Source: Dendrobium chrysotoxum (lineage: Eukaryota; Streptophyta; Magnoliopsida; Asparagales; Orchidaceae). Taken from it: a stretch of DNA of 64,000 nt. The notes under the pieces were generated by a model, which saw nothing but the letters and a program-made list of their open reading frames with translations, had not been told where the DNA came from and searched no databases. Within the stretch, counting starts at the first letter, position 1; every line of letters begins with the position of its first letter. Shown one piece after another: positions 11,901 through 23,900 of this stretch. The stretch lies in assembly GCA_019925795.1 (NCBI GenBank), contig CM034301.1, positions 47,765,783 to 47,829,782 on the forward strand. The letters are read 5' to 3'. The translations under genes and the position numbers were made by a program.

Positions 11901-14900
11901 ATGCCACCCATGGAATGACCGATCGTCAGCAATTTGCTATCTTTTACCATGCTATGCTCTCTTATATATTCCATCTGCAATTTAAATGAGTTAAAGATGC
12001 TAGTCAGGCCTCAATTAATGATCTCAGCGAACTTTATGTCAGATTATCATAAATTTTCATTATAGCAAGAGGATATGTCACCTCACCGCAGCAGGCAAAT
12101 CCTCCTCCAAGTAGTTATCAAAATCCCAATCATATGTAACAATGAGATCAAGCTGTTTCTGAAAATCCTCTATGGTAGATGACAGGCGCTCTTGCAAGTC
12201 AAACAGCTGTGGCGAAACTGATTTTTGACCTTCTTCAATTGTATTTATAAGACGCTGGCTCAGTTCTCTGAGCTGGCCGGCAACAGCAGAATTCTGCCTT
12301 GCTTCAAGCAAACTAGAAATTTTAGCTGCAATCTCATTAAACCGTTCAGCTAATCCAGCATCTTCCAAAAGTTTTGAGATCTGCTCAAGGAACTTCTCAG
12401 AGATGGCCCTCAATTGACCTTCATTTAAATAACCTGAAAGTCTTTCAGCTAAATTCATAAAGGTAGAAGTAAGCTTAGTAACTAACTGTGATTCATCCAC
12501 AGAAACCAGCTCTCCCTTGTCTCCATTAACCTTGGAGATTTTAGCGCCTACTTCTGGGGAGATGTTCACTGCTGAAAGTCCTTCCACAGATAAATAACCA
12601 GTCAGGTTTACTTCATCAGTAGAATCTAAATTCGATATGGCAGGCTTATCAGAAGATTGAATAGTTTCATTTGATTTATGAGTACGCATGCTCAGTCCAG
12701 CACCTCTCACTTCAACAATCCATGTATCAAATCCTTGTTTAGACATGTGGCGAGCAAATGAAGCCTGAGTTCTCAAAAACATTGGCAGAGTTTAGCAAAA
12801 GAAAATATCAGCATTATATAAACAGAAGAAATAAAGACCCACACAAGTATGAATAAGCTGAAAAAAAAAAAAGTGAACTGTTGGCTGTAAATCTAGCAAA
12901 AGTGGAAGGAGGAACAAATAAAATAGTCAAACTCTACATGGCTAACGTGCAATTTTACACGTAATTAGCTTACTTTATCACATTCATTGTGAGGAATTCT
13001 GAAAGGAATTCAAAAACATCCATCAGAAGCCCTCTTCCCCACCTCATGTTCCTTCCCCATTTTTGGTGTGCCTTCACTCCACATGGTTCTCATTCCTCCT
13101 ATCAGGCAACATCTCCTTTGTCGGGGTCAAGAAGCCATTTGTAACCCAATTTTCCAACACACAAAAACAGCTAAAAATTTCTTAGGCTCTTTCAAAATTG
13201 AGATAATAGTCCAATAAGTAACTCCAACACTTCATGACTCAGCTCTATCAGGAGATGCTATATATACAAGATTTGAAGCTTGTTACTAGGGGCGGATCTA
13301 CAGTGAGAAACTTGGAGGCACAGACCCTCATTGGCCCAACAATTAAAAATCAGCACATTTCAAGTTATATTAAGATAACACTTAGCATATATAAGATTAA
13401 TTGTACAGTAAATTTAATTTCTAAAACAAATTAATCCCTCCACCTCCACATGGGACTTTATTTTCTTTTTGCTTATCACGTGGGCATCCTCCCTCCCCCC
13501 ACCCCCCCTCTTCTTTATTTCTCTATATTTTTTTTTTCTTTCTATTTCTTTCCCTACTCTTTTTTGGGAATTTTTTTTTGAGAAAAAAGATAAGGCATTG
13601 GTGTGTTGTAGAAAAAGGTAAGGTAAGATTATGTTGCAATAAGTTAATTAATTAAGAAATTTTTTTAATAAATTTCAGAAAGTAAATAAATTAATTAATA
13701 ATATTAATTTTATAATTTTGTATTATTTATATTTTCTTTAACTAAATGTGAATCATTATATCAAATAAATTTAATATATAATTAATTTAGAATAAGTTAG
13801 AATATTATCTTAAACTAATTTAAATTTAATTACTATAATTATAGTTCAAAAATTAAGACTCAATTTAATTAATTCAAACAAAATAATCTTAACTATAAAA
13901 GTAATTTATTTGAACTCAATTCATTAACACAATCTTATTAGAAAAATATTAATTTCTCAATAAATAATAAGATAGAGAGTGATATATTTGTGTTTTTTTA
14001 ATGGGAACAACTATAATTTTGAATATATTTTTTATAATTTTTTATTAAAATCTTTTCTCAAGATCTACGATTACACCAAAGAAATATGTTATTTGGAGAG
14101 TTATTTAATGGCTAATATTAATTTGTGCCCCCATTAAAAAAATTTCTAGCTCCGCCCCTACTTGTTGCCATCCAAGCAGCTCTTATTCAAGGCCTTTGGG
14201 AAAGTCAATTTCGATATGCACTCGGCCTTTAGCGACAAACGAGTTTGGTTTAGTTGCTTGAACTTGTCAAATTCTACATCAATATCGAACAATATAATCA
14301 AGCAAATTCAACAATGGCTTCCAAGCCACCACAATCTGGTTCTGGAACTATAGGAGAATTGATTGTCCTCGAGATTTTTGGAGCAAGTTGCATGACTGGT
14401 CAGATAGATCGAACAAGCAGCCAAACAACTGTTGACCATTATAGCATTAACATAGCTAAGGTCCCAGCTTGAGCAGTGCAACAGGGAACATTTGGCATAT
14501 GACACTGTAACACAAAAGAGGTCTCTGTTATCAACTCACTACCTGACTTGTACTCTTCTCTAAGTATATCTTTACTAAAATTGTTGATGCAATTCATGAC
14601 AATTAGTACTACTATCAACCATTGCTATTGCACGCAATGCTCAATGCCCGTGACATCTCCAAAGCCAATGTCTTCCACAAGGATCATGGACATAATACAA
14701 AGGATTGTCGTCTCCTCTAAAAAGATAATGTACAAAAAAGGGAGGGGGGGTGGGGGGGGTGGGGGGGTGGAAGAACATGCATATTCCAACTAGGGTCGCA
14801 CATGAAAACATCAAGGAAATATATTCTCAAGCGACTTTGATCAGCAGAGATTTATGTTGCCTCAACTTCTCACTCATCATCAATGAAGGTTACCATAACC

Positions 14901-17900
14901 TTAACCAAAGCTGACAATCATTTATCGGCAAGCCTTACAACGTCATTATCACTGTTGCAGCTCTCATAATCAATTACCAAACTGGAAGCATTCTGAGCAA
15001 TATATGGAGTATTATTAACATTATTTTCAAGCAGTTTTTTTAATTATACAAGGCTTTACTCTTCTTGTCTGGCGTCCACTGTTGGGCTCTTTTATGATTT
15101 CTATGTTCAGCATGAGGAGCGACAAGTCATGATTCTGATTTGACAATATATTCATATGGTTGACTTCATCATAGTCAACGCCCTTAACTTACAACACAAT
15201 ATTTGACTGACCTCTCCTCAATATATTCAAGCCGATTGTCTTCACTTAACATGCAGTAGTAAAATTCTTGGCAAGAGACCAAAAACCATCACCGTCAAGG
15301 CAATTTGTTGCAATATTGAGCTTGCCAGCTCAAGGCAATTGACAATGTCTAGGCTGGTGCTACAACTAAAAAATTCAAATAGGAGTTGGGCTTCAAACTT
15401 CTTAGAACATTAAATAATGTCTTAGATGACGACCTAACGTGCACTTTGCAAGTCACTGCTTATTTTAACTTGGAGCATAAAGAAGAGTATGTCACAACCC
15501 TCTAGTTAAATACTAATATTTTTGTTTGGTTTGCAACTAAAATGACAGATTTTGACATAGGAGATGCCAACCATTAACTTAATATTGAGAAGTTGACCAT
15601 AATCATAAAGCAAAAAATACTCTAAGTTGTTAAGACCATAGTAGAACCAATTCGCAATGAGGTCCATAAACAAAATAGATTCACGCAAAAGGTGCAATAT
15701 CCAAACTTGACCTCAAACATCATGATAGTGCAAAAATCAAATGAAAAATGGAATATATTTGATCAGTTTTACTCACTAAATATCTTATTATTCTAACATG
15801 TTTTCAACTAAAAATATAAAATATTGGGTAAATTCTACGATTATTAATAATATCACAAATACAGGTGGAGAAATAGATACATTAGAGCCAGCAGTGGTAA
15901 GGACAAATCTAAGAATGAGAAAAAATAAAGTTCCAAATTTTTCCTATAAGTCCTAGGCACTATATCATTCAACGCCGAATGGCTACCCATTCCAACACTA
16001 AGACACCCATATTCAGAATTTTTGACAGAGTAGTCAGCGCGTAGATACTTACCTATAGTGCTACAACTGTTATTTATAGTGTTATAGTGCTACACCCTAG
16101 AGAAAAATTGTTATAAGGCGCCGCAAGAGTGCCCAAGCACTACAATACAAACATTTCAAATATTTACAGCAATTTCAAGACGAAGAGGATAGTTTTGAGG
16201 GATCGAGTTAGCGGGTGAAAAAGTATTTTTTTTTTAGAGAATAATAGTGTACCATTGGAGAGAGAATCGGAGAAGGAAGACATAAAAATGAGAGAGAGCT
16301 CAAGCTGATTTTGGGCACAAATTGCACACAATTACATTTTTATTCATTCATCTTTATTTTCCTCCTTTTGGACCATGAATTTCTTGAGTTCAATGGATTG
16401 TATCTCTCAAAACATCATTAAATAATTTTATTTTTTAGATTTATGATGTAAGTAGAACATCTTTTTTAATAGATTAATTTGATTTCTTAAGTAATAAATT
16501 TCATATAGTTTAATTTATATTTCTCTTCATTTAGTTGATTAAGTGACTATTTTTACCTTAAGATCTACAATATATAATGATACCGGAAGAGTTGTTTTAT
16601 GCTTGAAAAATATGAATTAATAACCGCTGATTTGAGATAGAAACATACTCAAATTACTTTTCCAATATTTAAGAGAATCAAGTATTCAATCTTTTTGATA
16701 AAATTTATCATAGGAATAAAGTAATTAATGTGAAGGAATTAGGTTTTCTAATTATTGGAAGAGATTAGAAAATATTTTATCCTTGACTAACAATCTATCA
16801 TTTAATAATAAAATCATATTATGAAATTGAAGAAAATTGAAGAAGAGTGTTTTGATGAAACCATGAATCCAATTTTCTCTCCAATTACATTAAGTCCAAA
16901 TTAGAAGTAGATATTAGAAGTTTTATACCAATTTGTTGAAGAAAATTAATGGTAATATAAATCAAAAATTAAAATTTTAAAAGTAATTTCATGATCCTCA
17001 TGGGAACGATACTCTACTCATCATATATTACTTGTTTGGCATATGCCCTTGAATAAGATGCTAAAATAGCCAACATATATGCATCAACTTTACAAATATA
17101 AACCAAGCTTGTCCAAGGACAAATACCCACCTCTAAATAGACCATCCATCATGGTTATTGGGACCATCATAGGAGTCATAAATCTCTCAATGGCAACCTT
17201 AGCCTTCCCAAAGTCTTATTGATAGCAATCTTAGTCTCGCTTAAGGTGTTCTCAGAAGCAAGTTATAAAGCAGTCTTCTTAGCCTCACACAAGGCTAATG
17301 CCTCGATAACTCTAACCTCAACAAAGGTTTTCTCTACAAAAATTCCTTTTAGTCAAAGACCCCCGCCAGCCACCGTGCTTGGTGGCAAAGTTCGTGCATC
17401 TGTGCCATTTTTGACTCATTCTTCACCTTCTTTCTAACAAGTTCCAAACTAACAGAAGGTTCAACAACATCAATAACTTGGGTAGCTTTGCAACAAAGCT
17501 TCCCTGAACCTCTGCTTAAGCATCTCCAAGATGTGTTGGTTGGAGAGACGGTTGAACTCTTCATTTTTTATGAGCATTGAAGGCCAAATTGTAGAGCTTT
17601 GAACATTAAAGATGTAGAATGATCAAAGGGCTTTCATGGTCAACCCTACTCAAATATTAATAGACTTAAGTCTGATTGCATATCAGTTATCCCATTAATC
17701 CTTGCCAAAATTTGCAAAAAACTTTGCCATAACTTTCTAGAACCTTATAGATGCATTGCTTAATGGAAAAAAGGGTGCTTTTCACATTAATTCTCTTGTT
17801 CTTCTCGACTTTATAAAAGGAGCAAGAGAATAGTGAAACTAGCATACATCTATATCCACCTAGGTCATGTTGATTAAGTCAATTTTTAAGCATTAATTGA

Positions 17901-20900
17901 GTTCTACAACTCATTTACTATAAACTGGCTTAACTCACCAAGCCTAGAAGTTGCCTAAGGCCTTGAGTAACCTACCACCCTTGCTCCAGATTAAGGCTTG
18001 ACAAGTCGACAATAGCAACAAGTCCAAACAGGAACTCAAAACTCAGATATTTAACATGTCTGAAGGCTCCAAAAAGTTTTCAGATGAACAAAGCCCTACT
18101 TGCCAAAGAATCCGGCTTCTCATATAGAGGAGATACTTACAGAGTATGAGCTTGTTAGACCGGTCCCACCACCGGCTTACAGGCAAAACAACAGAGTTTT
18201 TCCGCCTCCTGAGGATGCCGCGAGAGCCGCCGAAGCAAACGAAGCATTTAAGGAAGGATTTTTGAGGGATTTGGGAGGAAAATTTGAATGTAGGGACTGT
18301 TTAGGGATTTTCTTTTGATTTGTATGCATTAAATAGTTTGCTTTCCTAGGGTTAGGGCATCTTGAATTTGGCTGAATTTGGGATCTCTTAGGTTTAGATT
18401 TTGGGCTCTAGATTCATCTAGAGATTAGGAGAGATCGATCCTCCTCTCGAATAGAGGATCAATTGTATCTTGCTATTTTTCGTTTCTATTTCATCAAATA
18501 ATACAAATTCCTACTGTTTTCGTGGTTTTGTCGCTGTTTTTGTGGAGAATTCTCGCTCTTTCAGGAGATTTATCGAAAATATTTGAGATTTACAAGTGTT
18601 TCCTATCAAATTGGTATCAAATCAAGTCTTGGGACCATTGGTGGGCTGATTTTGACAAATTTCAGCGGCAAAGTTCATCCGGAAGAAGTTTTTCTTGTTA
18701 TTTTTGGAAGAAATATGGCCGAAAGGAAAGTGAAAGTTTTGGAGGGAGAACTTGGGCAACTCAAATCAAATTTTGAGGAGAAGATGTCGGATTTTCAAAA
18801 TCAGATCGCATCTATCAATGAAAGGATGGAGGGAAGGTTCGCCGTGGTGGAAGACATGTTGAAGAAATTGCTTGAAGCCAAAACCAATCCGACGACATCG
18901 AAAGCAAAGGAAACTACCGGTGGCCATGGAAGAGGTGAGAAACCCAACCCGTTGAGGGGAAGGGAAAATCTAGGAGTTGAGATCCTTGAGGAAGAAGACG
19001 GAATGCCTCATCTATAACCACTTTCTAGGGAGGAGATAAGTATTGCTTACGAAAAAAAGGGTGCTGATTTTGTAGGGAGAAGAGATGATTTCGATCTCCG
19101 GGCGCTGATTTTGAAAGAAGAGGAGATTTTGACGAAGGGTTTGGGTATAACCGCCGGAGGGAAGATCATGACAATTGGCGAGCACCTCCTCTTCGAAGAA
19201 TGAGAGGCTATGGAGGATTCAGGGGAAACAAGGGTGACTCGAGGGTAAGAAAGTTGAAGAGGCCCATCTTTGAGAGTGAGGACGCACATGGGTGAATCTA
19301 CAAAGTAGAAAGATATTTCGCGCCGTCAATGGGTTGACAGAAGAGGAGAGACTGACGGCAGTGGGCCTATGTTTGGAAGTGAAGGCTTTGTCTTGGTACC
19401 AGTGGAGGGACATGCGATGACCCATACGAAGTTGGAGAGAGTTCAAGGATTGTTTGGTAGAACGTTTCCGAACTAGTAGGGGAGGAGACTTCTACGAGCA
19501 GTTCTTCGCTTTGACGCAGGAGGTTTCAGTAACGGAGTACCGGGAGAAATTCGAGTACCTTGCTAGCCAATTGGACCACCTTCCTGAGACAGTGCTAGAG
19601 GGAAATTTCATGAAGAGACTAACACCAAAGATCCGGGCAGCTGTTAGAGTAATGAGGCCCTGTGACTTGGGAGAGGCCATGAAGCTAGCTCAATTGATGG
19701 AGGATCAGAGGCACCTGGAGAAAGAGATGGGAGGCAGCAGCTCAGGAGGTCCGAACAAGATGACCACCACCTTTCTGGCACCCAAGGAGCCGACACCGGG
19801 CACTCTTCGGGAGACTTTGAAGGAGAAGACAGTGGGAGTAAGAGTTGGGGACAACTTCAAGAAGCTCACAGAAACAGAATTACAGGAGAAGAGGGCGAAA
19901 GAGATATGTTTCAGATGTGACGAGAGGTATACGCCGGGGCACAAGTGTAAGGATAGAACTCTTCAGATTCTTACCGTTTGCGATGAAGAAAGAATTGAGG
20001 AGGGTGTCGTCTTTCCACCTTGTGGACAAGGTGGATCTTTGGGAGGGGAGTATTGTTAAACCGGTCCAATGGGAGGGGAGTATTATTAGACCGATCCATT
20101 GGACAGGTCCAGCCGGGATCGGCTTATGGGAGAAACAACGGAGCTTTTCCGCCTCCTGCGAATGCCGCGAGAGCCGCCGAAGAAACCGAACCATTTTAGG
20201 AAGGATTTTTGAGGGATTTGGGAGGAAAATTTGAATGTAGAGACTGTTTAGAGATTTCCTTTTGATTTGTATGCATTAAATAGTTTGTTTTCCTAGGGTT
20301 ATGACATCTTGAATTTGGTTGAATTTGGGATCTCTTAGGTTTAGGTTTTGGGCTATAGATTCGTCTAGAGATTGGGAGAGATCGATCATCCTCTCGAATA
20401 AAGGATCAATTGTATCTTGCTATTTTCCGTTTATATTTCATCAAATAATACAAATTCCTATTGTTTTTTTGGAGAATTCTCGCTAATTTCAGGAGATTGA
20501 TCGGAAATACTTGAGATTTACAAGTGTTTCCTATCAAAGCTCTCGCTAGAATTTGCTAAGTGTTCTAACTAGGATAACTTATTAGCTACCAAGATTACTC
20601 GCCTTCTTCTCAAAATTTACCCACAATGCTCTCCTAGTAGACAAATAGCAGCCCATTTTACTCTAAGACAAATAATGTAATTTTCTTATTATTTTTTGTA
20701 GCCTATCATATGACCTTGAATTTGGGTTTGCCTATACATAAGGAGGCCATTGATCGGGTATGAGCACATTGTCTAACCAAATAACATATGACCTCATTAT
20801 GTACTTATCGAACAAAATCTCAGTTGTCAGGATTTTTGCATAACTTCTTTCTTTAGAATCATGTAAATCACAACTAAGCAAATTGATTCTATGACTGATA

Positions 20901-23900
20901 TTTTAACTCTCTTATTTTCTCATTAATTTATGTAGGCTCAATCCAAACTTCTAATAAGGACTTGGTGCGACTATACCGAAAAGCATTGGATCCAACAGCA
21001 CAAGTGCCATAACCAAGGTATTTCATGTAGAGGTAAGAACATAAAAGTTTCATTTTTGTGGCCTAAAGTATCATGAATGCAACAATAAAGATGAGTGACA
21101 GAAATAAATGACATTTAACAAGACTGTTTAGCCCAATCATCAAGAGATTTCTAGCCACTTGAATAAAAAATCATTATAATCCAGGTGGTAGTCTCAAACA
21201 AATTTGCTACAAAAAGAATAATGAAAATAACTCGGTCATATTACAAAGCAAAGTACACCAAAAAATCAAAAGTCGTTGAAGATCAACTCCTGGGATTTAA
21301 TTGCTAGAGAATCTCACTTATTTTAGGGATGTGCGCGTAAGCGACCTACAGTTACAGTACTTTTAATTCTGATAAAGGAAATAAGATGAGCAGCACTACT
21401 CAAGATTCTCCTCCAACGTCTGCTACCTAAAAGCATCTCCACTCATCAATCTGCTACTGTCTCAGGCTATATTAAAAACTCAGCCTTTAATATATAACAA
21501 CCTCTCTAATATCAGCCATTGGATGAATATCAGTACAGATGATGAAAAATATATAACAACGGGCTCTATTTAACACTGTCATTGCCAGGTTCCAAGTCCT
21601 GGATGAGAAAACTGGAGGGTTGCGTTAGGTAGTCGACAGCCAGCGTAAAAATTGTTGAATAATAATGACATGAATCTTTTAAGAAATTGTGTTAATGCTA
21701 GAGCGTCACCTGGAAGAGACGCGCTGTATGGCTTGAACATAGCGACAAGTGTGCAAGGGTTGTTGCACCGCCGCCCGGGTGCAGTGTTAAATAGGCAAGG
21801 GTTTCCACATCAAGGATGGATGTGGGCAAAGAAGCTAGTCTATGATCCTAAAATTAGGATAGGAACTTGGAATATAGGTTCCCTTATAGAAAAATTAATG
21901 GAATTAATAGATATTATGATTCATAGGAAGATAAATATTCTGTGCATTCAGGAAACTAAATGGGTTGGAGAGAAGGCTAAGAAGATTGATAGTTTAGGAT
22001 TTAAACTTTGGTATTCAGGTAGGAGTCATACTAGAAATTGTATAGGCGTAATTTTAGATAAGAGTTTGAAGGATAATGTTATAAATATTAATAGAATTGG
22101 AGATAGAATTATAGCTTTAAAGATTATTGTTGATGCTAAGATTATTAACATTATAAGTGCTTATGCTCCTCAAGTGGGTTTAGATATGGGTTCAAAATTA
22201 AAATTTTAGAATGAATTAGAAGAATTAATATAAAAGATACCTCTTGAAGAAAGAGTTTTTATTAGAGGAGATTTAAATGGACATGTTAGTAAAGAGGTAT
22301 ATGATTTTAAAAGCATTCATGGTGTTCATGGGTTTGGAACGACAAATGAATGTGGTAAGTCCATATTAGATTTTTGTTTAGCTTATAATTTTTTAATTGT
22401 TAATACCTTATTTAAGAAAAAGAATGAGCATCTCATTACTTATAAAAATGGATATAGTACAACTCAAATTGATTATTTTCTTATAAGAAAATTAGATCGT
22501 TTAGATTGCAAAGATTGTAAAGTTATTCCAAGTGAAAATTTATGTACCCAATATCGTTTATTAGTTTTGGACTTGAAGATAATGGGGCAGAAAATAAAAA
22601 ATAAAGTAATACGATATTCTAGGATTGGATTGGGGCATTTAAAGAATATTAATAAAAATATTTTTGTGAGTAAGATTTTAGATCTTAAGATTTTATCTAT
22701 GCATGAGGATGCTAATGTTATGTGGGAAAAAGTGGCTAGTGATATTAAGAATATTGCACAAGATGTTCTTAGAGTTTCAAAGGGAAAAGCTCCTATAGTA
22801 AAAATAGTTGGTGGCGGAATCCAAATGTGCAAGAAAAGATTAAAAACAAGAAGATTTGTTATAAAAATTGATTTAATTGTAAAAATTCTGATAATTGAAA
22901 AATATATAAAGAGGCACGTAAGGATTCTAAGAAAGCAATATGCGATGCAAAGAGTTTAACTTTTAGTGATTTATATAATAGATTAGATATTAAGGAGGGA
23001 GAAAGATATATGTATAAGTTAGACAAACAAAGAGATAGGAGTAGTAAGGATTTAGTTCAAGTGAAGTGTATTAAGGATGAAAATCAAAAAGTACTTTTTT
23101 AGAAGATGATATTCAACAAAGGAAGATGAGATATTTTACTAAACTTTTTAATGAAGAATGTGAAAATAAAATTGACTGTAGTGACCTTAGCACCATAAAT
23201 GAAAATAAAGATTTTTATTTTTATTGGCGTATTAGTTAAATCGAAGTTAGAGAGGCTTTAAAGAAAATGAAGGGTGGAAAAGTTGTTGGACCTTATGATA
23301 TTCCAATAGAGGTGTGAAAATGCTTAGGAGATGAAGGAATTTCTTGGCTTACTAAACTTTTTAATACTGTTTTAAAGACTAAAAAGATGCCAATGAGTGA
23401 AGAATGAGTGTGTTAATCCCTATTTTTAAGAATAAAGGTGATGCACAAGATTGTGCAAATTATAGAGGAATTAAGTTAATGTGTCATACTTTAAAACTAT
23501 GGAAACGAGTTATGGAGCATAGGTTGCGGCGTGGTACTAATGTTTCTCAAAATCAATTTGGATTCATGCCGGGTAGGTCTACTATGGAAGCCATACATTT
23601 ATTAAGAGGTTTGATAGAGAAATATAGAGAGAATAAGGAGGATTTACATATGATATTTGTTGATTTAGAAAAAGCATATGATAAAGTTCCAATAGAAGTG
23701 CTATGGAGAGTTCTTGAAAAGAAATGAGTTAATAACGTTTATATTCAAATCATTAAAGATATGTATGCAGGAGCTATTACTTGTGTTCAAACACAAGGTG
23801 GTTTGACCAAGTATTTCCCTATTTCAGTTGGATTACATCAAGGATCAGCCTTAAGCCCATATCTTTTTGCTTTAGTCATGGATGTTCTCACTAGACATTT

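Larger units (their letters stand above)
18153..20536 (+). mobile_element. Gag-only LTR retrotransposon (TR-GAG type)
   Basis: A 2384-bp element with direct LTRs 18153-18608 and 20054-20536. LTRs start TGTTA and end TTTCCTATCA. Flanks are GAGCT (18148-18152) and AAGCT (20537-20541), one mismatch apart. A primer-binding site TGGTATCA complementary to initiator-Met tRNA starts at 18612, and the polypurine tract GGGAGGGGAG is at 20041-20050. Between them is only a degenerate gag. No protease, reverse transcriptase or integrase sequence is present. This matches the published TR-GAG class, which depends on other elements for reverse transcription. Confidence 0.88.

Noticed and set aside
17219..17564. 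Overlapping open frames on both strands near 17.2-17.6 kb
   Set aside because: Possibly an old retroelement relic, but no domain could be recognised.
18100..18318. 72-codon plus-strand frame
   Set aside because: It falls across the left border and LTR of the TR-GAG element.
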